Assembly (NCBI RefSeq): GCF_028858725.1
Contig: NC_084759.1
Location: 142,084,671-142,148,670 of the forward strand
DNA: 64,000 bases
Source: Colius striatus
Taxonomy: Eukaryota; Chordata; Aves; Coliiformes; Coliidae
Direction: 5' to 3'
Below, one piece after another: positions 30,101-41,342 of the stretch; position 1 is the first letter of the stretch, and each line of letters opens with the position of its first letter. Position numbers and translations under genes: made by a program. The notes below the pieces were generated by a model, which had not been told where the DNA came from, searched no databases, and saw only the letters and a program-made list of their open reading frames with translations.

Positions 30101-31570
30101 TCTTAGCAACTGTAGTCTACAAACACCCCTTCTATCATATGTCAGTCACTCTAGCTGTCCAGTAGAATCTCAAATATTTCATACAGGACCTTTGTGTGAG
30201 ACACGTGCTGCTGCCAGAAACAGCAGCTACCTGCCTGAGAAAGGCAATGCACTTTGCAGACAACAAGGAAAACCAGAGGAAGAACATTGCTATATCCATT
30301 TTAACATCAAATCAAACCTCCCTGTAAGTCTTTGATTCCCTAACAAGCCTCAGGCAGTCTTTGCTGTCTATGGTGCCTGATCATAATATCCAGCTGTGTG
30401 TGTGAAGAAACTGAAGAAGAAACGTGTTTATGTTTGCTAGATGAAGATTTCAATTATTGAACTTTCAGAGACAATTTTTAATTGGAGACAATTAAAGGTC
30501 ACAGCCACATCGCATGGGGAAGCACTGGCATACCCAGGAAGCACAAGCTGCTGTCACTGCTGTGCTAGACCAAAGCCCCTGCTCTGAGTGCTTGTGGGCT
30601 GTGGAATTTGAAGTCTGGGTCTTCCCAGATGTCAGGATTTGGTTCATTTTAGAGTCAGGTTAGAGCAGATATGAACTCATGTCTCTTGAAAAGTATGGAA
30701 GGATTCTGAGGCAATTTCTTCTTTATAGGAGCAACCATCTTGATGTCTAAGTGGTCAATACTGTGAGGGACAGTTTTACAGAATCAAAGAATCAACAGGC
30801 TTGCAACAGAGAACTAGTGGTCTTGGAAGAGACATGAATGGCAGCAATGCTAGGCAGTACACAGTAACTGATTTGAAGAAATCAATTAATCCTGAAAACT
30901 TAACGGAGGAAAGGTCTGGCAAAAAGAAATAGTTACATAAATACATCACTGCAACTTGTATCATGGACCTATCAGGCATGAAGATATGTAAATTGTCTTA
31001 CTTCCAGACCTGTGGAATTGCAAAATCAGTATTCTTGAAATGTGTTTTTCAGTGTGCAGCTATATATGTTTATGCATTATCATACAGATAAGCATAGACA
31101 CATATACATATGCATGTGCACTTCAATATGTCAGGCTACAAGATGATACGCTGTTTAAAGCTAAAACAGTTTCTATGTGTTATATAAGAGAAGTTTGAGC
31201 GTTCATATACATTCCAGGACTTGCGGTTCCCCAAAATGGTGTGTCCTCACAGAAAATGAAGGGTTTTCTTAAGCTGAATAAAAAGTCTTTCTAGAAGGGG
31301 TTTTGAGCTACAGCAGCAACCCATCCTTTCCCCCAATTACACAAAGAAATCAAATGTGTTTTAACTTGCCTTGTCAGAAGGTTTGCATCCATAGATGTTA
31401 CCAGGGCTGAATTCCCACTGAAGTAAGCACCATCTTCACATAAAGGGGCTGCAGAACTTATATTTAACTTCTTAGTCATTCATCTAGAACAGTTTTAATG
31501 TTTGCACTTGTAACCCTTGGGAAAAGCTACTGATCACATATTTAAAACCAGCTGGATTTAAAGCCCACAC
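24191..31570. other. non-coding DNA, no recognised gene
   Basis: A 7.4-kb stretch with no recognisable exon or RNA gene. Simple tracts: a pyrimidine run at about 24608-24671 and a poly-A run at about 29087-29107. Open frames of up to about 127 codons are scattered, overlapping and without motifs. Confidence 0.4.
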
Positions 31571-31915
31571 CCAGAGGAGGCTGAAGGAGGTGATTCTCCC
31601 CATCTACTCCTGTCTTGTGAGACACTACCTGCAGTACATCCTGTAGTGATTGGAAAAGGGGTAATAGCTCCAACCTGAAAGAGGGTTGATTTAGATTAGG
31701 TATTAGGAAGCAGTTCTTACCCTATGAAGATGGTGAGGCACTGGAAGAGGTTGCCCAGAGAGGCTGTGGATGCCCCATCCCTGAAAATGTTCAAGACCAG
31801 GTTGGATGGGGCTTTGACCAACCAGATCTAGTGGAAGATACCCCTGCTTATGTCAGAGGGGTTGGAACTAGACGACCTTTAAGGTCCCTCCTAACCCAAA
31901 CCATTCTATATATCA
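31571..31915 (+). mobile_element. CR1 3' end, 5'-truncated, plus orientation
   Basis: Starts in the 'GGAGGCTGAAGGAGGTGATT' part of the CR1 3' region, continues through 'GGAAGCAGTTCTTACC', 'GGTTGCCCAGAGAGGCTGTG' and 'GTTCAAGACCAGGTTGGATG', and ends with 'GGTCCCTCCTAACCCAAACC' and ATTCTATATAT. The middle (about 31850) is slightly altered. It has no coding part. Confidence 0.9.
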
Positions 31916-33864
31916 CTGTAACTCCACGGCTGCATCCAACCTGGTTCCAGCTGTTCCGCTTATGTTTCATAGTAGCTCATCAGTATATTCAGGAAGCCCG
32001 GTGAGAAGAGTGGCTACTTGGTATCTTAACATCCCAGTCTAAAAGTCACTAGTCACATTTGCAGATCACTTCATTAATGCAGGCAATTAGTTAAAAATTA
32101 CTGTTCTGGGTAACCTTGACTGGTACAGCTGATGTGTCCCTATAGCATCAATCCACATAAGCAGAAGGCATCTGTGCAGCATGATTGCAGCAGATCCTCT
32201 CGGAAATGAGAGATCCTAAATATACTGCTCTTCCCAGCAGATCACTGATTCAGCTTTAGCAGAGCTTTCCTGACAAGTGTGATTTAGAAAAGCAAGTTTT
32301 ACAGTCATCCTGGCTAGAGTAATGCAGAAGGCCCATGTTTAATCAGGAGCCTGTGTAACACAGAGGCTCTACACACCCCTGTGAACCTGTCTTTGCAATA
32401 TGTGCAAAGGAAGACATTTGTGTGTGTGTGATCCCATGGCTGACCATTTGCCCTTTCCACTGCTGCCTTGCCTGTTCTGTGTCACAGTAGCAGCAGTCCA
32501 CACAGACAACTCGATTCAGATGCCTTGTTGTGTTTTACTTCACGCTGCAAAAGCTGTAACCTGACAACGTACAAAAGGGATTTGGCATCTTTGCTTTTTA
32601 GCATATCATGGGCTATTCAAAATATGAGTCAGCCCGCGGGGATACGTTGGGGCAACACACCAAGCAGACAGGGCTGGCGTGGGCTGCAGCAGCTCGGCTC
32701 AGCTCGGCTCAGCTCTGCCTGCAGATGTGCTGCTCTCCCTTCACACATGCTCTCTCTGCAGATGTGCTCTCCTGCTGTCAGTGGCTGTGGCTCTCTCTTT
32801 TCACTTGTCCTCCTCTTTTGAAAGGATGAGCCACCCAGAAGTGGCACTTCTACCACTTTCAGATCGAGGGACAACTCGTGGTACAGTAATTGGTTAAATT
32901 TATGTGGCATGTGGTTTCATTCAGCTGATCTGGACTGTGCGGCACACCCTGGCCTGATGGGAATCATGAATCCCCTCCTCAGCCAAAGACGCTCAAGTGA
33001 ACATAAAACAGACTGGGAACCAAAAGGCTGATGGACTCTTCCTTTCAAAGCTCCCGAGACCCTTAATCCCCACATATCCTTTTTCCACGCGCTGCTTTAC
33101 ATGCCTGATTGAAGCCCAAGTGATTGAAACTCAATTAGAGGGAGGGGAATGTCCAGGCACTGAGATCAGGATGTCTGTTCCTGTCACACATGAAGTCACT
33201 TGTACAGAAACAGCAAGTTAGGATCTTAAGAGCCCCTTGAAATGATAAATCTACAGAAAGCAGAAGGGACAAGGCCAGCGAGAAAGTCCAGAGAAAAATC
33301 GCCTGCACAGATAGACAAAAGGAGACAGAAACTGAGAGGCTTTGGGAGACAAATTGGTTAGAAAGAGTCTCAACTTGGGGAAGTTTGCCCTGCCAGGGCT
33401 TCAGGATAGCTGCAGAGAATCTGGTGGAGTGTGTTTAACATAGACATTGTTCTACCAGTGGGACCTAGTGTTGCAATGCTATTCTATTTAGAACAGTTAA
33501 AAATGACAGAAAAAAAGGAGATTTTTATAGTGACATTACTCAGGCAATTTCCCATGTCCTCAGAATGCAGCTGGAGGCTGGGTAGAGCCCGTTTCCTCCA
33601 GCGCTGCAATAAATATGGCTCATCTGATGGCATGAAGCAGTGGCTTTCCTCTGCTCCCATGGGACAGGACCCATGTCTGGGTCTCAGGGGGACACACTCT
33701 GTAGGACAGTCTCATTGGCCCTTGCCCAGCAAGTCTTTCCAGGCACGTTACTCCCTAAGATGCGATCCTGACATTGACTCAATGCTGGATGCACATCTGG
33801 GATTCGGTCAGTCATTTGCAACGTTTAAAAGTCACGTTTCCGTGGAAAACAGTGCAACCCAAAC
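31916..33864. other. non-coding DNA, no recognised gene
   Basis: No exon recognised. A short (TG)n run lies at about 32419-32429, and a triplicated GCTCGGCTCA-like unit at about 32692-32712. A plus-strand frame of 159 codons (33431-33910) runs into CR1 sequence and is not a gene. Confidence 0.4.
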
Positions 33865-33953
33865 CAGGTGGACCTGCTTTGGCAGAGGGGTTGGACTAGA
33901 TGATCTCTAAACGTTCCCTTCCAACCCTGACCATTTTGTGATTCTACAATTCT
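33865..33953 (+). mobile_element. CR1 3' terminal fragment
   Basis: Carries 'CAGGTGGACCTGCTTTGGCA', 'GGTTGGACTAGATGATCTC', 'CGTTCCCTTCCAACCCTGAC' and an ATTTTGTGATTCT tail. Only the last part of the element is present. Confidence 0.85.
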
Positions 33954-33982
33954 GTTAACAGGCAGATGAGAGACAAAGGAGA

Positions 33983-34165
33983 TGGAGCAGTGGCACAGGC
34001 TGCCCAGAGGGGTTGTGGAGGCTCCTTCCTTGGAGGTCTTCAAGACCCGCCTGGACATGTTCCTATGCGACCTGATCTAGGTGACCCTGCTTCTGCAGGG
34101 GAACTGGACTAGATGATCTCTACAGGTCCCTTCCAACCCCTACCAATCTGTGATTCTGTGACACA
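33983..34165 (+). mobile_element. CR1 3' end, second fragment in tandem
   Basis: Begins 'GGAGCAGTGGCACAGGCTGC', passes through 'TCAAGACCCGCCTGGACATG' and 'CTAGATGATCTCTACAGGTC', and ends 'CTGTGATTCTGTGA'. It lies only about 30 bases after another CR1 end in the same orientation, so this is either two independent insertions or insertion of one near the tail of the other. Confidence 0.9.
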
Positions 34166-37100
34166 GCTGATGGTCAACGGCAGTTGCTGCATCTCCACTT
34201 ACCTGACCCGTGAGGCCCTGGGGTAACTGAGACGCTCCTGTGATTGAGCGCCCCTCACCTTCACCTTGCGGCCAGCCCCAGCTGTGCCTGGGAGCTCTGC
34301 CTGGTACGTGGTGCATCCCAGACCTCCAGTAGGGTTGTTCCAATGCCTGGGACCTTAAGGCTGGTCTCAGGGAACAGGCACACAGCCCTCTTCCCTGCCC
34401 TCCGATCCCAGGCTTGTGAGAGGCCTGTGAGCACAACACACCAAAATGAAGACACGGCACGGCACAGAGTTTTTAAATAATTTTATAATTTTCCTGATGA
34501 ACTTAGTCTGTGAATAAAAAAAGGAGGGGAAAAAAAAAAAAAGAAGAACAAAGTGTTTCTATTATCAAGGCAAAGTTGAATATAACACATTTTTCTTTGC
34601 AATTTCATTATCCTGTCAGTAACATGACTCCAGCAATAAAACACATACGGGTTGAAGGCAGCGCGCGCACTTTGCATCACGGACATCAATGTCTCCCGCT
34701 GCTGTGATTTCAAAAAGGAATTCAAGTACTCTATGTCCCATCCCCAAAGCCTGGCTCCTCCTCTGCTAAAGTGCAACACGTCTCTTCCAAAGCAAAGGAG
34801 GGTTCTACGCCTGTGGAGTGGATGGAGCATCCCGCAGAATACATTTGTTTTTAAACCTCACAGAGGATCTGTGAACCTGGTGTGGGGCTCTCCTCGTTTG
34901 CAGACTTGGAGGGAGACGGCAATATCCTGTTTTAGTGGGCTTGGAGCAGCATGTCGGGCTAGCACAGAAATGATTCCCCTGTTTGTGATCCCGTTTGATT
35001 CGTCCTCCTTCAGCATCTGAACAGATAAAGGCATTTGCCGCTAAAACCTCCCCAGATATACTGTAACGAGAGCGGCAGTGAGGGCCAAAAGCAGCCGACT
35101 CTGGGCAGACAAGGCAGGACAGAGACTTGGCCATGTCCACAGAGAGCTGGGAAGATGGGGAGGATTAAAGGAACGATGTCTACTAGTAAAATTTGGCTTC
35201 AGCTTTGGCATTTAGATAGCCACATTTTAAATAATAGTACACGTGACTGACAGATCCCTTTTTTGTCAGTTTCCAAATGGAAAAACAATGTTTTGGACAA
35301 AGAGCCCCACCAAAGTACTGAGAACCTGAAGTGGAAACCTCTATTTAAAAGCAAAACGGATGGGCTTGATTTTCCATACCCAAACTCAGCATGCACAACG
35401 GGGACAAACAGCACATGATAAGTTTGATACAAAACCCCACGTTCATTTAATGAGTTTGCTTACCTGGTCTCATAGGTAAAGCCATTTGTGTAGGGGTTTT
35501 GTTTGTTGGTTTAGGTTACATGCCAGCTTAGCCTCATGTTGTTCCTTTAAAGCAGTGACAGTCTTTGATGCCACTGCAGCAGAAGGTGGCTGCTAGCCCT
35601 TTTCCTGCACTATAACCTGCTGTGGCTGAGCAATACCAGATGCAAAGGAACACAACTTCGGGCCTACACATGACTACCTGCACCATCTGATCTGCACTTG
35701 CAAGTGTCCCTGGTACTGATGGGTGCAACTGAGAAGACCAGGAAAATCTGGCCAAAGCATTTGGCCCATTTATGTCAGCAGTTCCTACCTTAAAGGACGG
35801 CTGGTGTTAACAATTGTTACCAGGAGGCATCGATTTCCAAAACGCTGTTTCATTCTGCCCATTTCTGTATTACATGTGTACAGCATAAACCTGGGAAAGC
35901 GGGAATTTATACAGGGTTTGTAACATTTCCTAAGAGGCCAAGCTGCCCTTGGGCCTCAAAAGCCTGTGAAAGGCAACTGGTTACAATTATAAGCCCACAA
36001 ATCCTTTCTCTGTACAACCCCGCGAGGAGGAGGCACGGCTTTGTCGCTTCTTTTACTTGAATTCCTTTTGATGAGATTTATTTTTATATATAGGGTTTTT
36101 TTTGTTTTAAACACATCTTTTTCATTTCTACTACTATCTTTTTTTTTTTCTTTTTCTTTTTTTTTTTCTTTTAACCCAACAACAGACACACATTTGTTTG
36201 TAACTGCCCCAGCCTTAGGACCACACAGACGATATCGACAAGCAGAAAACAAAACAGGAAAAACCACCCCTGAAAAAGTCAGGAGAGATACTGATGACAG
36301 GGTTACAGCACTCACCACACGCACTGGAAAAAAGTCAGGATTTCTCTGTTTATGCTTTTTGACACTAAAAAGTTTTGAAACAGTTTTTATTCTTTTCTTT
36401 ATTCTTTTAAAAACAGTCAGCGGGCACAGCCATTTTGTTCAGAAGGATCTGCTGTTGCGTAAGGTTCCTTCCATTTGTGTGGAAATAACAATTAAAAACA
36501 TGACTTTGTTTAACCCCTCCCGCCCCCACCCCCCTTCCCCGCCACGACACCCCTTTTCCTGACGAGAAGGGCTGGCAGAGCTGAGCTTGGCAGGCGCGAC
36601 GGATGCCCCGCGCCGCCCCGGGCCTGACCCTTCCCACCCCGCCGGCTTCGCAGGGGCAGTGTTTGGTTATCCGCAGCCTTCTGCGTCCTCTCCGCTTCCC
36701 TCTTTCAGTGTGGGCCTTGAGCCCAGCAGAAGCTTCCTTTACATCTCAGGTGCCTTGATTGTACTGTTTCCCTTTTGCTTGTCATCGGAGTCATTTGAGG
36801 AATATACGTGTTACTTAAGGTAGGGGAATTTTTGCTTGAAAAAGGTATCAGTGTGTGACTCGACATCCTTTGTAAAGACCCCTTCGGCGGCAACGGATTG
36901 GCAATTAGTGTAGGAGTGGGGACTCAACCCTGTCAACCTTTACCAGATGTAGAAATTTCCCAACAAATTGAGCACTAGCAGCAGAATGGCTGGGAATTAC
37001 AGGGCAAAATGAAAAGAGTTGCCCCTTTGGTTCAAAAAAACAGGGCTACGTCTATAGGATTTATGACATTAACGCTCCCTTGTGCAAAACACCTAGAGCC

Positions 37101-40100
37101 CCAAAGTACCGGGAAATCTGCTAGAGAAGGGATATTGCAGCCGTGCAGCCAGCAATGGCAGACACAGTTCCGTGCATCACGTCGGACCTTCGCCTTCTGT
37201 CCCTTGGACTTGGCAAAAATCGGATGCTGCAAAGACGGTTTGGCATTTTCTAGAAGGAAAGTTGGTTAAAGGCAGTCAAAATGAAAGAGAATACTAGAAG
37301 CTTAGAGCTTCGTTTGGGAGCATGCCAGGCAGTTGTTCTTCCAATCCCAAGCAGTGGTCAATGTCCTCACCCTGCAATTCTAGTGTTGTAATGTCCTTTT
37401 AGTGTTTTACATGAGGCTGGATTCAGAGGAAAATACATACTCGGGACCCATGGATATGAGGAACAAGCAAGGGTGGTGTGTCAGCTTTTACACCACTTGT
37501 GGGCTTCAGGCTAGAGTTACCTTTTAGCCCAGACCCAGCTAAAATGACCTATTTGATTTTCTACAGACAGCTCCTTAAGCCTTTACATCTCTCAGTTCCT
37601 CTGCAAATGACAGCTTGAAAGGAAAAAAGAAATAAAATTAAAGCAATTAAAACTTTCACAGCTCCTGTAGCAAACGGAACTTCATTCAACAGGAGAAGAA
37701 AAAGCAAAGTTTCCCCAGGCTCCCTGGGAAGGGCCCCTGATTTCCTAGAGCTGCTGTGCCGCAGGACCGCTGTGCTGGAAAACTGTCTGCATCTGCCTGG
37801 CTGCTGACACTTGGGTGTAAGATTTTAAAAGAGCAGTAGTGGGGTTAGGCAACTGGATGAGCATCGCAGTATGTGCACACGTGTGGCCCTTCTTGCCGTG
37901 TGCCTGATGTGCAATTTCATGATGGATTATGAGAACAAAGTCTCTTTGTTGCCCTAAGGCCAATGGTGTGGCAAAAAAAAGAGGAAAAAGAAAAAGTTTT
38001 CACTGGTCTCACTCAGCATTAAATTGTGGCCACTGGTAAATTGCACTCCCAAATCACATAGTTCCTCCAGCTATTCACCATGACAAGATCTCTGTAGACA
38101 GAGGATCATAGAGATAACTGAAAATAGTTCAGTGGAGATCAAGTTGGATCAAGTCTGTTCCTAAATGAGATCTGCTCTCTCCCTGAAAGCACTTTACTGA
38201 GGTCCAAGATCAGTGTTTCAGATGGGAAGCCTAGAAGACCTAGAAGATAACAGCGGTTATACAAGAAAAAATTGAAAAGGCCCTACAATCCAGATGGGAG
38301 GAACAGCAGGTGTGCAGCTGGGAGATAAAAGACCAAATGGCCAGCGTGAAGACTAGCCAGGCTTGACAAATCCTCTGGGAGTAAGAGGTGGTGAGATGTA
38401 TAAACAGTGAGATTCACCTGGCTGCCGAGGCATGGATCCTGCACATGCTGTTGTGACAGCTCCCTGCCCTTGGCTGGGGCACTTTCAATTCCAGAAACAC
38501 AGCCACAGGCTGAGTCGAAGGTGAGGAAGAATCAGCACTTCCCCGCGATGTGTGGGCAATTGCAGTAAACCCAGGGAGCTGAAATGACAGCCTGAAGTGA
38601 CCACTCCTCCTTCCCATCCCCTCCCCCGGCCCCTGCCTGCAGCAGAAACGCTATCAAGGACCATCTCAGTAAGAGGTTTACAAGCAGGAGTCATTTGAAC
38701 CATCGATAAGGGAAATTCCACAGCTTCTCACAGAGGAGGGATTGTTTTACAGCAGGGAACCCGGGCAGCTGGAGATTTGACCATATAAGTTAATGAGACA
38801 GTCAGGAGTGGTGGCGGGATGATGTTAGGCTGATGGCTCCGATGCTTTTACAGGCGGCATTAAATTCCTTGAGTGAGTAATTAGGGGTGACGAAGAAAAA
38901 GCAAAAGGAAAGATTTCAAAACAACAGCTCCTATCGAAACGTGCTGACTCAAATAATGGGACCAAAGGGGTGGTTCTGGGATGAGGCACGGCTCTGTAGT
39001 ATGTACAGTCACTGTCTGCATGCCTTCCGGTGTTCCCCCCTTGCACACATTCAGGTTCCTATTACTCTCCTCATCCGTGACAACAAAAAGCTGCAGACAC
39101 AGGCAGCTACTACAGCAAGAACTAAAGCTACACTTCCCGATTTGCAAAGCATTGGCAGTTCAAAACATGGAAAAGGCATAAATCACCTCTTCTTTGGAGA
39201 CTTATGTATTTCTTCCTAGTGGACACCATGTTATGGATTCGGTTCCTTCTGCTGAATCATTACAGTAGAATTACTTGGGATGTGATTTATTTTGACTCAG
39301 CTTTCCTTAGAGTCTAGAGGTGTGTAAGGTTTCAGTTTTGCCCAATTTTTAGTGCATGTTTGCAAAAAAAAAAAAAAAGCCAGGGCATACCTTCCCTTAC
39401 TAAAATTTTTCTCCTTTCGTTTCTGCTGGAAGCAATTGGTCACTTCTAAAGATAAAAATAAGGTGTGAAAGACCTACAAGGAGCTGTGCTGTGGATTTGA
39501 AACACACAAGAAATGCAGTTTTCCTGAAAGGGCTTGGAACATTTTCCTTATCGTAACAGTTTAGTGATTAGGCTGCAAATGTAGCAAGTCACATGGAATT
39601 AAACTGTAGGCTTCAAATGGGAGGTTTGCTGAGGTTAGCTAGTGACTAGAAACTCAGGCAGAATGCTGCTGTGTTCATATTCAGTCTCCTTTCTACCTCC
39701 CCTCCTTCTAAGTAATATGAGAAAGTTAAAGGGGAACAACTCCTTTAAGGAGCACATTGGGGACGTGTTAAAGGGTTCTGTCCTGCAGATGCCCCCAGAC
39801 ACACATAACCGCTTGTAGTCAGGAAAAAACATGTCTCTCCATTAATGCATAGTCCAAGAATGAACACCCAAGTCCTGCTCATAAGATTCTGACTTGCTAC
39901 CACGATGGCAAACCAACCTGCTATTTCAGGTCATATTACCTATCAGCAGGGGCTTTAAAGAGTGTCAAAGATGGATGGGACCAAGACTGAGGCTTCTCGT
40001 ATACATTTAAGAATCACAGCTGTGATTGTATACCTATCTACTCAGCAGGGTGCCAACTCCAGCAGAGATGCTCCTTTTCATAAGAACAGGTTATTGCTCT

Positions 40101-41204
40101 GAACACAAACCCATTCCTCCTCAACCAAAGCTAAACCAAAATAAATTAAATTATAATTATAGTAAGAACTGTGTTACTGAGCTACTTAACTTAGCTTTAA
40201 AGTTATACTTTTAAGCTAAATGATGCCATTTGCTCATTTACAAAATGCCTAAGACTATTCAAATGGCAGCTAGTGTTCACAAAGCTACGGCCTAAAAAAT
40301 TGGCAATGGACAAACTATACAAGTTAAAGCTGGAAGCTGACAGGCTGACAACACCTGCTTGAAGAGAGAGAGCTCTCTATAAAATAAGAACTCAGGAAAC
40401 ACAGAACTATGATGAGAAACCTCCGCTAAAATACCCAAGAAATCCACAGATGAAAGCAGCTACCTGAAAAAACACCCCACTCAGCTCTTCAGAGTCAGAT
40501 CAGTGAACAATAAAAATCAAAACGAAGTAAACAGAAAGTATCACTAGGCCTACCTTGTTTCCCAGCTGCTAGATGAAGTGACTAACAGGAACAAATTAAG
40601 AAACTTTCCTTTCCTCTCTCTGTTATTTAGGAACATGAGAAGCATTGAGACAGGCAGTGAGACCTGAGCTGGCTAGCTGATGCTGGCCAGTCATGAGCCA
40701 TAACCAGAGCACACTCAGGTTTGGTTTTAGCACTGTGAAATTCAGGCTTTCTGGAAAAAAAAAAAGAAAGGGAAGAAAGAAAGAAGGAAAGAAAAAAGCA
40801 ATACATGAATGGTAAGGGCTATCCTTCTACAACATCACGGAGAACTAGAGCTGCTTGTGTTCAGTGGATCCCCTCTTCTTTGCTCAGTAGACTTGGAAGA
40901 GCTCTGCTTAGCTGTACCCAAAAGTCACCATCAACAAAGTCAATGGGGGATTGGATTCTAAAGTAGAAAGGCAGTGAGAAGAATGCAAACATGACTGGTT
41001 AATCATAGACTGGAAGAACCTAGAGAGCATGCAGTTTTTAAGAGGTTTGGTGGGGTTTTTTTTGCCTTTGTTTTCTTTGTAAAAGGTGCACCAGAAGTTT
41101 CTATTCCATTTTCTGTCTTTCCTGTTCCTCTCCGCTCTGATGGCTCCTTGGACTGACTGGGCTTGGCCACTGGGGTGCTGCTCCGCTGGGGCTGGTGGCC
41201 GAGG
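34166..41204. other. non-coding DNA; the right end is probable 3' UTR of the minus-strand gene
   Basis: No coding exon recognised. Simple tracts: poly-A at about 34530-34542, a T/C-rich tract at 36139-36174, a GC-rich patch at 36587-36655, poly-A at about 39364-39378 and a GAAA-type purine tract at about 40754-40798. Directly left of 41205 the sequence would be 3' UTR of the gene whose stop codon is there; a possible minus-strand AATAAA (plus TTTATT at 39286-39291) is the first I noticed, but its use is unproven. Confidence 0.45.
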
Positions 41205-41342
41205 TCATGACGACTCCTCGAGGGCATTGACGACTTGCTCCAGGATGTCAGGGCAGTGATCTGCTATCTGCTGTAAGATGGCATTGGCAAACTCCTGCAG
41301 CTCTGCGCTTTCCTTCTCGCCCTTTTCTAACTCGTCATGAAG
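41205..41342 (-). CDS. terminal coding exon of an unidentified gene
   Basis: Read on the minus strand, TTTCTTGCAG is a strong splice acceptor with a pyrimidine-rich lead, and the exon after it is 138 bases: 45 sense codons in phase 0, then TGA at 41207-41205. The peptide is acidic, rich in Glu/Leu/Gln and likely helical or coiled-coil; it runs LHDELEKGEKESAEL, then an ILQQIADHCPDILE segment, and ends EESS. Its layout (amphipathic helix followed by P-D-I-L-E) is loosely like the Rab11-binding end of Rab11-FIP proteins, but the key Tyr/Met-Asp positions differ, so I do not assign it. The exon at 53194-53382 ends in phase 0 with a similar Gln/Glu-rich helix and is probably an upstream exon of the same gene. 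Coding character, acceptor and stop together make this a confident exon, not a confident name. Confidence 0.8.
   Translation of the reverse strand, partial: LHDELEKGEKESAELQEFANAILQQIADHCPDILEQVVNALEESS

Noticed and set aside
33431..33910. Plus-strand frame of 159 codons
   Set aside because: Its end is CR1 sequence and the rest has no protein motif.
36041..36180. Long T/C tract as a possible processed-pseudogene tail
   Set aside because: No gene-like sequence or target duplication is seen beside it; it reads as a simple pyrimidine tract.
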